DNA of 9,753 bases from an uncultured Oscillochloris sp. (GCA_903877945.1 CAIRFY010000048.1:1-9753), one strand, 5' to 3'; positions 1 through 5,838 are shown, numbered from the stretch's first letter. The notes: generated by a model not told the origin, from the sequence alone. Made by a program: numbers and translations.

Positions 1-771
1 ACGACCACCCCTGGCGACAACCTGAGCGACAACCACGCTACCGTGGACACAGACGTGGTGCCGCCACCAAGCGAGGTGGGCCAGAGCGCCAGCGACCTGA
101 AGCTGGCCATTCACTCTGACCTTGACCCGAACAGCCAGGACGCCAACCCGACCAACGGCGTATACATCTCGGACGGCGCGCAGATCGCCTGGCCCGCCGG
201 TGAAGTGCTGGACTTCACGCCGCGCCTGAGCAACCTGCACTTCCCCGACGATCCGCTGCCCTTCCCCTACGAATACCGCGCCCGCGTTGTGGGCTGGAGC
301 GTGGCCAGTTTCACGCTGAACGGGATGATCCGCGCCCCGCAGGTCGCCGACAGCCGAGGGCTGGCGGGATGTCGGGCCGGGACACGCCCGACCAGCGTGC
401 CGCAGCGGCTGACCGGCTGCGCCTACGCCTACCTGGGCGGTGAAAGCCGCAGCGCGATTGCCAGCCCGGCGGCGATCAGCGATGCCCAGATGACGAGCCA
501 GGCCCACGCCTACTGGACGCAGCCGTCTGCGCCGCAGATGCGCAGCGACGTATATCTCTACACCCTCGACCCGTTGCGCTCGGTGCAGATCACCGTGCAG
601 GTTGAAGTCGAGGTCAAGATTGTCAACGCCCACCCCGGCGCGATCAGCGGCATGCCGTTGCCCGAGGTTCCGGTAGTGCCACTGCCCAACCCGGCCCGTC
701 AGCTCATCGCCCAAGACTTCAACGTAACTCTGCTCGTGCCGCGCAGCGTCATCGGGCCGGGGAGCCGGTAG
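1..771 (+). CDS. C-terminal part of a large, probably surface-exposed protein (5'-truncated by window edge)
   Basis: The frame is open from base 1 to the TAG at 769-771, giving 256 visible residues, so this is the tail of a longer gene. The GTG at 43 is an internal codon and has no convincing ribosome binding site. The first visible residues (GDNLSDNHATV) resemble the last strand of DUF11/CARDB-like extracellular beta-sandwich repeats, which often end in N-N-x-A-T-V; this likeness is an inference. The rest is rich in Pro, Val and aromatic residues. It holds two cysteines in a Gly-rich stretch (GCRAG and TGCAYAY) and valine-alternating strands near the end (QITVQVEVEVKIV). No transmembrane helix or LPXTG-type anchor is visible at the C-terminus. 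The position just upstream of pseudopilin genes suggests a surface or filament-associated adhesin or scaffold. The family was not recognised, so no function is assigned. Confidence 0.75.
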   Translation, partial: TTTPGDNLSDNHATVDTDVVPPPSEVGQSASDLKLAIHSDLDPNSQDANPTNGVYISDGAQIAWPAGEVLDFTPRLSNLHFPDDPLPFPYEYRARVVGWSVASFTLNGMIRAPQVADSRGLAGCRAGTRPTSVPQRLTGCAYAYLGGESRSAIASPAAISDAQMTSQAHAYWTQPSAPQMRSDVYLYTLDPLRSVQITVQVEVEVKIVNAHPGAISGMPLPEVPVVPLPNPARQLIAQDFNVTLLVPRSVIGPGSR

Positions 772-774
772 GGC

Positions 775-844
775 GATTGCGGATTGTGGATTGCGGATTG
801 TGGATTGCGGATTGCGGATTGTGGATTGTGGATTGTGGATTGCA
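775..844. repeat. Tandem heptamer array, 10 units of GATTGYG
   Basis: Ten in-phase 7-bp units run from 775 to 844. Five end in TG (782, 796, 817, 824, 831), four in CG (775, 789, 803, 810) and the last in CA (838). The array begins 3 nt after the TAG of the preceding gene. It is much more AT-rich than the flanking genes. The same GATTG-based unit recurs at four other junctions of this cluster. No matching inverted CAATC array is clear before the next gene, so only one arm seems present here. Function is unknown. Confidence 0.95.
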
Positions 845-861
845 GTGGAGCATACGTGATG

Positions 862-923
862 CTGTCACCCTGAGCGTAGCGAAGGGTTTCGGTCGGGATT
901 CTTCGCTACGCTCAGAATGACAG
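862..923. repeat. Interspersed palindromic repeat (23-bp imperfect inverted repeat)
   Basis: The left arm 862-884 and right arm 901-923 are inverted complements over 23 nt with two mismatches (CC versus TT at the tip of the motif), around a 16-nt loop. The arms contain CTGAGCGTAGCGAAG. Read on the minus strand this gives the peptide string HSERSEES. From memory, that string recurs in spurious ORFs of many bacterial genomes and marks a widespread interspersed palindrome. It could fold in the transcript between the surface-protein gene and the pseudopilin genes. No T-tract follows, so a classical terminator is not supported. Confidence 0.85.
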
Positions 924-988
924 GACGCCTCATAGCGTGACTTCTGCGGCATTACCAGATTATCAATTGCTGATTGCTACCCAACAAG

Positions 989-996
989 AAGGAGGG
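989..996 (+). promoter_or_regulatory. Strong Shine-Dalgarno of the TadE-like gene
   Basis: AAGGAGGG lies 4 nt before the ATG at 1001. It decides the start against an in-frame upstream ATG at 974, which has no such site and would add nine non-conserved residues. Confidence 0.85.
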
Positions 997-1000
997 AGAC

Positions 1001-1456
1001 ATGAACAGGGACGTGATCCTAAGCCGAGGACGACGGAACCCACCGTACAGCGCCAGACCACACAAGCGGCGCGGCCAAGCCCTGATCGAGTTCATGATGG
1101 TGCTGCCAATCCTGCTGTTGTTGGTACTCGGCCTGGTCGGAGTTGGCCAGGTACTCCTGGCCAGTTACACGGTGAACCAGGCGGCGCGGGTGGGCGCGCA
1201 CCAGGGGGCGCTCGCGGGCGGGGCCGCGCCAGCCGCGTCCAGCGCCGCCGAAGAGGTGATTAATGACGGGGTGGGTACCGACGCGGCAAACGCGCTGATT
1301 GCCGTGAGGTGTACGCGCACACCCTGCCGCCGCTACGACCCGATCACCGTGCAGGTCTCCTACGCGGGCGATCTGTGGGTGCCGCTGCCGGGGTTCCTGA
1401 ACCACTTCAGCGTGCAGGCCGAGGCCACTCGCGCCGCCGAGAGGGACAGCCAGTAA
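1001..1456 (+). CDS. tadE: TadE-like pseudopilin
   Basis: A 151-residue small membrane protein of the TadE-like family, the minor pseudopilins needed for Flp/Tad filament assembly. A basic leader (residues 1-24) ends in RRG, followed by QALIEF. Gly25 directly before the mature N-terminus and Glu30 at mature position +5 form the prepilin-peptidase motif G|xxxxE. A hydrophobic helix follows (about 31-55: MMVLPILLLLVLGLVGVG), then the typical TadE segment YTVNQAARVGA. The periplasmic or extracellular part has one cysteine pair (C104, C109) and ends with the family-like stretch ITVQVSYAGDLWVPLPGF. The length fits the family (about 130-200 aa). The start at 1001 is set by the Shine-Dalgarno at 989-996. 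Its stop codon overlaps the start of the next gene (TAATG), which indicates translational coupling. No major Flp pilin or TadV-type peptidase gene is in the window, so the processing enzyme must be encoded elsewhere. Confidence 0.9.
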   Translation: MNRDVILSRGRRNPPYSARPHKRRGQALIEFMMVLPILLLLVLGLVGVGQVLLASYTVNQAARVGAHQGALAGGAAPAASSAAEEVINDGVGTDAANALIAVRCTRTPCRRYDPITVQVSYAGDLWVPLPGFLNHFSVQAEATRAAERDSQ

Positions 1457-1986
1457 TGTCAGTATTGCACGCAAAAACACGCGGCCAGTCCGCCGTCCTG
1501 ATCGCCTTCGCCCTGCCCTTCCTGATCGCCTTCGTCCTGATGGTTGTTGAGATCTCCGAGCGCTGGCTAGAGGTGTCGATGGTTGAGGACGCGCTCCAGC
1601 AGGCCACCCGCTCGGCAGTGCAGAGCTTCGACTACGCGGCGCTCGCCCGTGGCGCGGGCGGCATGGGCGTGTCGGCATCCTGTGTCGGCGTCACCGCAGG
1701 TAGCGCCGGGGCGTGCCGGGCGGTGATCACCGTGGCCGACCGCTTCCTGCGCACCAACCTAACCGGCGTGCGCGGCCTGGGAGAGCCGATCTCCAACCTG
1801 GCCGACCGGGTGCGCTGGACGGTACTGCCCAATGGCGGCACCTGCCAGTACAGCGCCGGTGTGCCCCGCATCGAGGTCACTCCCCTGATCTGTGCCGAGG
1901 TGCGCCCACAAATGCGCGGCCTGGTGGGATGGGGTGACTTCGCGCCGCTGATCCTCGCTGCCGACACGCTTGATACGACTCAATAA
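1456..1986 (+). CDS. TadE/TadG-like pseudopilin or pilus-assembly protein
   Basis: A 176-residue protein starting at the ATG that overlaps the tadE stop by one base. The N-terminus reads TRGQSAVLIAFALPFLIAFV (residues 8-27), then VLMVVEISERW. This matches the N-terminal pattern of Flp pilus-assembly TadE/TadG-like proteins: R-G-Q followed by a long hydrophobic helix and a charged continuation. Unlike its neighbour it lacks Glu at the expected +5 position (Leu15), so processing by a prepilin peptidase is doubtful; TadG-type proteins often lack this residue. The external part carries four cysteines (C76, C87, C130, C146), enough for two disulfides. It is much shorter than classical TadG, which carries an extra C-terminal domain. 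The role is inferred from family and context: a minor pilin or anchoring partner of the TadE-like protein. A longer in-frame start (GTG or ATG upstream at about 1309) would overlap tadE heavily and is not supported. Confidence 0.82.
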   Translation: MSVLHAKTRGQSAVLIAFALPFLIAFVLMVVEISERWLEVSMVEDALQQATRSAVQSFDYAALARGAGGMGVSASCVGVTAGSAGACRAVITVADRFLRTNLTGVRGLGEPISNLADRVRWTVLPNGGTCQYSAGVPRIEVTPLICAEVRPQMRGLVGWGDFAPLILAADTLDTTQ

Positions 1987-1991
1987 GTAAA

Positions 1992-2079
1992 ATTTTAGAT
2001 TGCAGATTGCAGATTGCGGAACCCCGAATTAGGCACTCAATCTGCAATCTAAAATCTGCAATCTAAAATCTGCAATCCC
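1992..2079. repeat. Inverted heptamer element A (arms plus core)
   Basis: The left arm has GATTGCA, GATTGCA and GATTGCG at 1998-2018, preceded by an ATTTTA part-unit. A 24-nt core spans 2019-2042 and ends CTCAATC. The right arm has six units at 2038-2079: CAATCTG, CAATCTA, AAATCTG, CAATCTA, AAATCTG and CAATCCC, which also show a 14-nt higher-order period. Bases 1992-2009 are a perfect 18-nt inverted complement of 2038-2055, giving a stem with a 28-nt loop. The second right-arm copy (2052-2069) can pair with 17 of 18 matches. The cpaB Shine-Dalgarno (AGGAGA, 2082-2087) follows directly. The element is in the same sense relation to genes as elements B and C. Confidence 0.9.
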
Positions 2080-2093
2080 ATAGGAGAAAGCCC

Positions 2094-2942
2094 ATGTCCG
2101 CCACCACACCGGCTGCCGCGCCCCTCGGACAGGCCCTCGCCCGCAAGCGGTCTAACCCGCTGCCCGCGATCATTCTTGCCGTCGGCCTGATCGCCGCCAT
2201 CGCCCTGGCATCCCTCGGCTTCCTGGAGAGTCGCAAGGCGGAGGCCGTGGTCGTCCTTGCCCGCGACGTGCCCTACGGCCAGCAGATCGTCGCCGAGGAT
2301 CTGGGTAGCGTCGAACTGCCCCTGCACCGGCCCGCTCAGGTGGCCGGTATCGTCAGCCCAGAGTCGGCTATCGGCCAGTACGCCGCGCGCAATCTGGGCA
2401 CCAACGACCTGCTCCAGCCCACGATGCTCATGGCCCAGCCACCGAGCCAGCCGGTCTACCCGAATGGCGAGGCTCTGTCTACGAATATGGTGCCTCTGCC
2501 CTTCGCCATCGCCAGCGTCGGGCCGATCACCTTCCGCGACCGGCTGAACATCGGGTTCAGCGACCCGAGCGGCGCGCCGGATCTGTGCGAGCAGGCCCAC
2601 GCGGCCGCCGGGGGTCTGCAGCCCGTGGCGGCGGCTCCGACGGCGGCCCAGCCCCGGCCCTACGCCTGTCGCCTGCTCAGTTCGGTGCGCGTGCTCTATG
2701 TGGATGAGGGCGCAAACCTGGCCTACCTGGAGCTGACGCCCTATCAGTCCCACACCATCTGGGCGCTCCAGGCCGCCGGGCTTCAGATCTGGGGCGAGCG
2801 CTACGGTGCCGCATCCACACCTCTGGAGGGACTCGACCGCCTCGACATCGGCCAGGTCACGCTCGACGACCTGAAGGCACCCACTATTCCTGGCAGCATC
2901 CCCGGCGCGAACGGCGCGATCCCAGGGAGCAAACAGCCGTGA
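2094..2942 (+). CDS. cpaB: CpaB/RcpC-like SAF-domain Flp pilus assembly protein
   Basis: A 282-residue protein with a short basic N-terminal tail, one membrane helix at about 24-44 (PAIILAVGLIAAIALASLGF) and a SAF domain at about 51-113. The SAF domain begins AVVVLARDVPYGQQIVAEDL and continues with the 'IGQYAARNLGTNDLL' turn. The next section has the CpaB-like strand ITFRDRLNIGF (about 145-155) and a second strand pair at about 195-230 (LSSVRVLYVDEG, then YLELTPYQSH). C165 and C192 flank an Ala/Pro-rich insert and could form a disulfide. The C-terminus is a flexible IPGSIPGANGAIPG-like tail. CpaB/RcpC proteins act outside the membrane and are thought to bind cell wall or the secretin. With no secretin seen here, wall binding is the more likely role. 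The start is supported by AGGAGA 7 nt upstream. The gene is bracketed by heptamer elements A and B. Confidence 0.85.
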   Translation: MSATTPAAAPLGQALARKRSNPLPAIILAVGLIAAIALASLGFLESRKAEAVVVLARDVPYGQQIVAEDLGSVELPLHRPAQVAGIVSPESAIGQYAARNLGTNDLLQPTMLMAQPPSQPVYPNGEALSTNMVPLPFAIASVGPITFRDRLNIGFSDPSGAPDLCEQAHAAAGGLQPVAAAPTAAQPRPYACRLLSSVRVLYVDEGANLAYLELTPYQSHTIWALQAAGLQIWGERYGAASTPLEGLDRLDIGQVTLDDLKAPTIPGSIPGANGAIPGSKQP

Positions 2943-2945
2943 CGC

Positions 2946-3083
2946 GATTGTGGATTGTGGATTGTGGATTGTGGATTGTGGATTGTGGATTGTGGATTGT
3001 GGATTGTGGATTGTGGATTGTGGATTGTAGAACCTTGCATCGGGCGCTCAATCGGCAATCGGCAATCACCAATCACCAATCAC
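2946..3083. repeat. Inverted heptamer element B: 12-unit GATTGTG array, core, 5-unit CAATC array
   Basis: Eleven perfect GATTGTG units run 2946-3022, followed by GATTGTA at 3023-3029. The array starts 3 nt after the cpaB stop codon (TGA 2940-2942). A 24-nt core at 3030-3053 matches the core of element A at 18 of 24 positions, and five of the six differences are transitions. The right array is CAATCGG, CAATCGG and three CAATCAC units (3049-3083). The next gene's Shine-Dalgarno AAAGGAG begins at 3084 with no gap. The two arms can pair as repeated GATTG/CAATC 5-bp helices separated by 2-nt mismatches, so the stem is weaker than in A or C. Confidence 0.95.
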
Positions 3084-3096
3084 AAAGGAGCATCCT

Positions 3097-4311
3097 ATGG
3101 ACTTCGACAGCGACGACATCCGCACCACAGACGTGGACACGGTGACGGTGACCGAGGAGTTACATATGCTCGTGCGGAGTGGCCGCATGCGCAGTTGCTG
3201 GCAACTCCCGCCCGAGGAGGCGTTCGAGTTGCTGGGCGTGGGCGGCCATCTGGAGGCCCACGACTGGGCCACGATTGGCTGGTACGGCCCTCTGGAAATC
3301 TGGCGCGACCCCGAGCACGATGTCTCTGACATCCTGTTTAACGGCCCTGATGGCGACTCCTTCTTTGTCGTCCAGCGCGGCGCGATGGTGAATACCGGCG
3401 TGACCGCCCACCCGCGCTGGCTGAGTTGGCTGCGCCGTCAGTTGCTCCTGCGCAGCGGGAAGCGTTTGTCTATGCTCGATGATGATCAGGATCTGCTGAT
3501 GGTTCAGGGTGTGGCCGACCGGCTGCGCTACGCGGTGACGATGCCCCCGGCCACGCCCCACGGTATCTCGCTGGCCGTGCGTCTGCTGCCCGAGCGCTGG
3601 CGCAACCTCGACGATCTGGTGCAGGCCGTGACGATCACCCGCGAGGCGTCTGACCTGCTGCTGGAGGCTCTGGCCTGCGGGGCGTCCGTGCTGGTCTCGG
3701 GGGCCACCGGCAGCGGGAAGACCACCCTGACCGCCGCGATTACTCAGGCGGTGGGGCGGAACAAGCGTCTGGTGATGATCGAGGATGGCGGGGAGTTGCC
3801 GCGCAGCATGAATAGTCTGCACGTCGAGGTACTCGATGGCGAGGGCGGGTTCAGCCGGGCGGTGAAGTTCGCCCTGCGCCAGAAGCCAAGCTACATCGTG
3901 GTGGGCGAGGTGCGCGGCGGCGAGGCGATTGCCATGCTCCAGGCGGCGGCCACCGGCCACCCCGGCATCGGGACGATCCACGCCGGTGGGGTGCAGGGCG
4001 CTCTGCGTAACCTAGAGCGCATGGCCATGCTCGGGCTCGCGGCTGAGTCCGGCGGGGCAGGCCAGGCCGCCGCCCAGATCGTCCGCAGCCTGATCACCTC
4101 CGACGTGGTCAGCCTGATCGTCGTGCAGATCGGCCAGACGCCCGCCGGTCGCCGCGCCGTACTCGCCATCGAGGAAGTGCTGCGCCAGGGCTCCCAGGGC
4201 CAGAGCGGCGACCACTTCCCGACCGGCCCGCTGTTTCGCCACGACCCGCAGGCCAACGCGCTGCTGCGCGTGGGCAATGTGAACGGGGCCTGGGGCTTGG
4301 GGCGATTGTAG
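3097..4311 (+). CDS. cpaF: CpaF/TadA-like secretion ATPase (first copy)
   Basis: A 404-residue VirB11/CpaF-family hexameric ATPase, the cytoplasmic motor of Tad pili. Residues 1-170 are the N-terminal domain, including the family-like turn VSDILFNGPDGDSFFVVQRG. The ATPase core shows Walker A GATGSGKTT (202-210, Lys208), an Asp box MIEDGGEL (227-234), a Walker B-type strand YIVVGEVRGGEA (266-277, Glu271) and a His box ATGHPGIGTIHA (285-296, His288 and His295). All key residues are present, so it should be active. Length is slightly below typical CpaF (about 430-550), mainly at the N-terminus. The start is set by AAAGGAG (3084-3090) 6 nt upstream. The final two codons and the TAG stop are formed by the first unit of heptamer element C. 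The motor is expected to act with the TadB/TadC platform encoded downstream. Confidence 0.93.
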   Translation: MDFDSDDIRTTDVDTVTVTEELHMLVRSGRMRSCWQLPPEEAFELLGVGGHLEAHDWATIGWYGPLEIWRDPEHDVSDILFNGPDGDSFFVVQRGAMVNTGVTAHPRWLSWLRRQLLLRSGKRLSMLDDDQDLLMVQGVADRLRYAVTMPPATPHGISLAVRLLPERWRNLDDLVQAVTITREASDLLLEALACGASVLVSGATGSGKTTLTAAITQAVGRNKRLVMIEDGGELPRSMNSLHVEVLDGEGGFSRAVKFALRQKPSYIVVGEVRGGEAIAMLQAAATGHPGIGTIHAGGVQGALRNLERMAMLGLAAESGGAGQAAAQIVRSLITSDVVSLIVVQIGQTPAGRRAVLAIEEVLRQGSQGQSGDHFPTGPLFRHDPQANALLRVGNVNGAWGLGRL

Positions 4312-4426
4312 ATTTTTGATTTTTGATTTTTGATTTTTGATTTTTGATTGCGGGCTGGGGGTTGGGGGTTGACGTGCATAACGCACTCAATCACCAATCC
4401 GCAATCAAAAATCAAAAATCAAAAAT
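4304..4426. repeat. Inverted heptamer element C with perfect 28-bp inverted repeat
   Basis: The left arm is GATTGTA (4304-4310), five GATTTTT units (4311-4345) and GATTGCG (4346-4352). A G-rich stretch with three G-runs (4352-4368) and a core ending CTCAATC at 4392 follow. The right arm is CAATCAC, CAATCCG, CAATCAA, AAATCAA and AAATCAA (4388-4422) plus AAAT. Bases 4326-4353 are a perfect 28-nt inverted complement of 4399-4426, with a 45-nt loop. The stem ends one base before the AAGGAGAA Shine-Dalgarno (4427-4434) of the next gene, and the left arm contains the cpaF stop codon (4309-4311). The last 24 nt of the core match element B at 15 positions, including TGCAT and CTCAATC. Confidence 0.95.
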
Positions 4427-4438
4427 AAGGAGAACCCT

Positions 4439-5698
4439 ATGGAACTGGTGATCTTCAGCGCCCTCGACGGGCTCCAGGCACGGGCCGAGGCTTTGCGCGA
4501 CCTGGCGGTGTTGACGCCCTCGCGGCTCGACCAGGTTCATCGCCTGCTCTCCGGTGAGCGTCCGCCCGACGCTCTCTATCTGGATGATAGCCGTGGTGTG
4601 CCCCTGGCCGACCTCTGGCGTAGCGCGGCTATCGCCCAGCAGGCGGGGGTGCGCGTGCTGCTCAACCTCTACGGCCCAGCCCGCGCCGCCATGAACGACG
4701 CCCAGAGCGCCGGTATCCCCGCCATTAGCCTGGCCGACGCCGCTGATGTGGCCGCCTGGATCGGCGGGCAGCTCGGCCTAGCCATCGGCGACGGCCCGCG
4801 CCGCCTGCCCGTGGTGGCCGTGGGCGCGGCCAAGGGCGGCATTGGCAAGACCTTCGCCACCTGTGTGTTGGCTGAGGGTCTGCGCCGCCGTGGCCTGCGC
4901 GTGCTCGTCTGGGACAGCGATATTTCAAATCCGGGGCTAGTTCCGGCCTTCCGCGTCCCCTCCAGCGCGCCCTCCTACCTGCACCTCATCCAGCGCGGCC
5001 CTGCCCACTGGAACCCCACCGGCATTCGGCCCTTCATCTACACACCCGAGCACACCAGGGGCGGCAGCGCGGGCTGGGGCGACATCGACTTCCTGATCGG
5101 CTCGCATAGCGTGGCCCGCGCCGAGAATGACGTGCGCCTACCCGACTGGCAGGGCTTTTTCGAGGGCGTGTCCGCCGCCGATGGCTACGACCTAGTGCTG
5201 ATCGACACCCCGCCCGACTATCTGCGTCGGCCCTACGCGACCCACGTGCTCCAGCAGGGCGGCACGGTGATCTTGCCCGCGCCCCCCGGCGCCCGCGAGC
5301 GCATGGGCGTCGGCCATATGCTCGACCACTTCCACGAGCACGCGCCCGACCGTCTCGAACACTGCCTACTGCTCTTTATGGAGCCCGAGCGCGGTGTGAC
5401 CACGACCGTGAGCGATGTAGCGGGCCTCTTCTCTCGCCGCTACCCACAGGTCGGTGCCCTCGGCACCCTGCCGCGTGCGCCGCGCCTGGCCAGCTTGGCC
5501 GACGAGTACGACGGCTACATCTCCATGCTCGATCTGGGACCGCACAGCGCCTTTACCCATGCCACCCATCAGGTGACGGAGGCTCTCTGCGCACGCATCG
5601 GCCTCGCGCCCAGCCTGCCCATGCCGCGCATCAGCCCCTGGCGTCGCCTCGTCGCCGGGTTCCAGGGCGACCGGCCCGCCGCGCCCGCTATGGCGTAA
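4439..5698 (+). CDS. cpaE: CpaE/TadZ-like MinD/ParA-family ATPase
   Basis: A 419-residue protein. Residues about 1-118 form a variable alpha/beta domain in the place where CpaE/TadZ carry an atypical receiver-like domain (DALYLDDS, then VRVLLNLYG); the receiver assignment is an inference. The ATPase domain starts at about 125 with the deviant Walker A motif KGGIGKT (132-138), including the signature Lys132 and the P-loop Lys137. The switch-I-like stretch DSDISNPGL follows, and DLVLIDTPPDY (251-261) is the Walker B/switch II region. The C-terminus ends in a Trp/Arg-containing stretch (SPWRRLVAGF) that could be an amphipathic membrane contact. TadZ/CpaE proteins localise the Tad machine, typically at a pole. 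The start ATG has AAGGAGAA 4 nt upstream. The deviant P-loop sets it apart from the two CpaF motors around it, so it is a positioning factor and not a third motor. Confidence 0.87.
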   Translation: MELVIFSALDGLQARAEALRDLAVLTPSRLDQVHRLLSGERPPDALYLDDSRGVPLADLWRSAAIAQQAGVRVLLNLYGPARAAMNDAQSAGIPAISLADAADVAAWIGGQLGLAIGDGPRRLPVVAVGAAKGGIGKTFATCVLAEGLRRRGLRVLVWDSDISNPGLVPAFRVPSSAPSYLHLIQRGPAHWNPTGIRPFIYTPEHTRGGSAGWGDIDFLIGSHSVARAENDVRLPDWQGFFEGVSAADGYDLVLIDTPPDYLRRPYATHVLQQGGTVILPAPPGARERMGVGHMLDHFHEHAPDRLEHCLLLFMEPERGVTTTVSDVAGLFSRRYPQVGALGTLPRAPRLASLADEYDGYISMLDLGPHSAFTHATHQVTEALCARIGLAPSLPMPRISPWRRLVAGFQGDRPAAPAMA

Positions 5699-5710
5699 GG
5701 CATGGTTTCA
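5695..5710. repeat. Copy of GTAAGGCATGGTT motif at the cpaE stop codon
   Basis: GTAAGGCATGGTT spans the cpaE-like TAA stop (5696-5698) and is found again at 9606-9618 after the tadC-like gene. Both are followed by CA and, some bases later, TGAC, so the likeness may extend weakly. This is a short match and might be a fragment of a dispersed repeat. Confidence 0.45.
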
Positions 5711-5731
5711 GAGTGACCAATCTTTGCACGG

Positions 5732-5784
5732 CCCTCACCCCCCAGCCCCCTCTCCCCGTGAGGGAGAGGGGCTGGGGGTGAGGG
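5732..5784. repeat. GC-rich palindrome (C-tract/G-tract hairpin)
   Basis: The left arm 5732-5756 (CCCTCACC, then CAGCCCCC, then TCTCCC) pairs with the right arm 5762-5784 (GGGAGAGGGG, then CTGGGGGTGAGGG). Two single-base bulges in the C runs are needed, and the loop is about 5 nt. The stem of about 23 bp is very stable. No T-tract follows (next bases TTATCC), so intrinsic termination is not clear, though a stem this strong could pause RNA polymerase or protect the upstream mRNA 3' end. From memory, palindromes of this CCCTCACCCCC type are widely scattered in some GC-rich genomes. Confidence 0.88.
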
Positions 5785-5817
5785 TTATCCGGCAACAAAC
5801 GGTAAAGTTGCCACCTG

Positions 5818-5838
5818 CAATCCGCAATCCGCAATCAT
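5818..5838. repeat. Half heptamer array, three CAATC units
   Basis: CAATCCG (5818-5824), CAATCCG (5825-5831) and CAATCAT (5832-5838) are in phase and sit just before the weak Shine-Dalgarno GAGGA (5842-5846) of the next gene. This matches the right arm of elements A-C. The left GATTG arm is missing, and the GC palindrome at 5732-5784 occupies that place. Confidence 0.8.

Noticed and set aside
43..45. GTG start of the first gene
   Set aside because: The same frame is open to base 1 and the preceding residues fit an extracellular domain edge, so the gene begins outside the window.
749..952. Minus-strand ORF with SERSEES and HNPQS repeats
   Set aside because: It is made entirely of the heptamer array and the palindrome, and has no independent coding support.
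2946..3083. CRISPR array
   Set aside because: The units are 7 bp and contiguous, with no unique spacers, and no cas genes are present.
2801..3145. Several small ORFs on both strands with IHNPQST or WIVDCGL repeats
   Set aside because: They are translations of the GATTGTG array and change identity with unit number; no ribosome site or family match.
4352..4368. G-quadruplex in the loop of element C
   Set aside because: Only three G-runs are present (GGG, GGGGG, GGGGG), so a standard four-run quadruplex is not supported.
4369..4400. Sigma-70 type promoter (TTGACG at 4369) before cpaE
   Set aside because: No acceptable -10 hexamer at 16-18 nt spacing, and the TTGACG falls within the repeated core.
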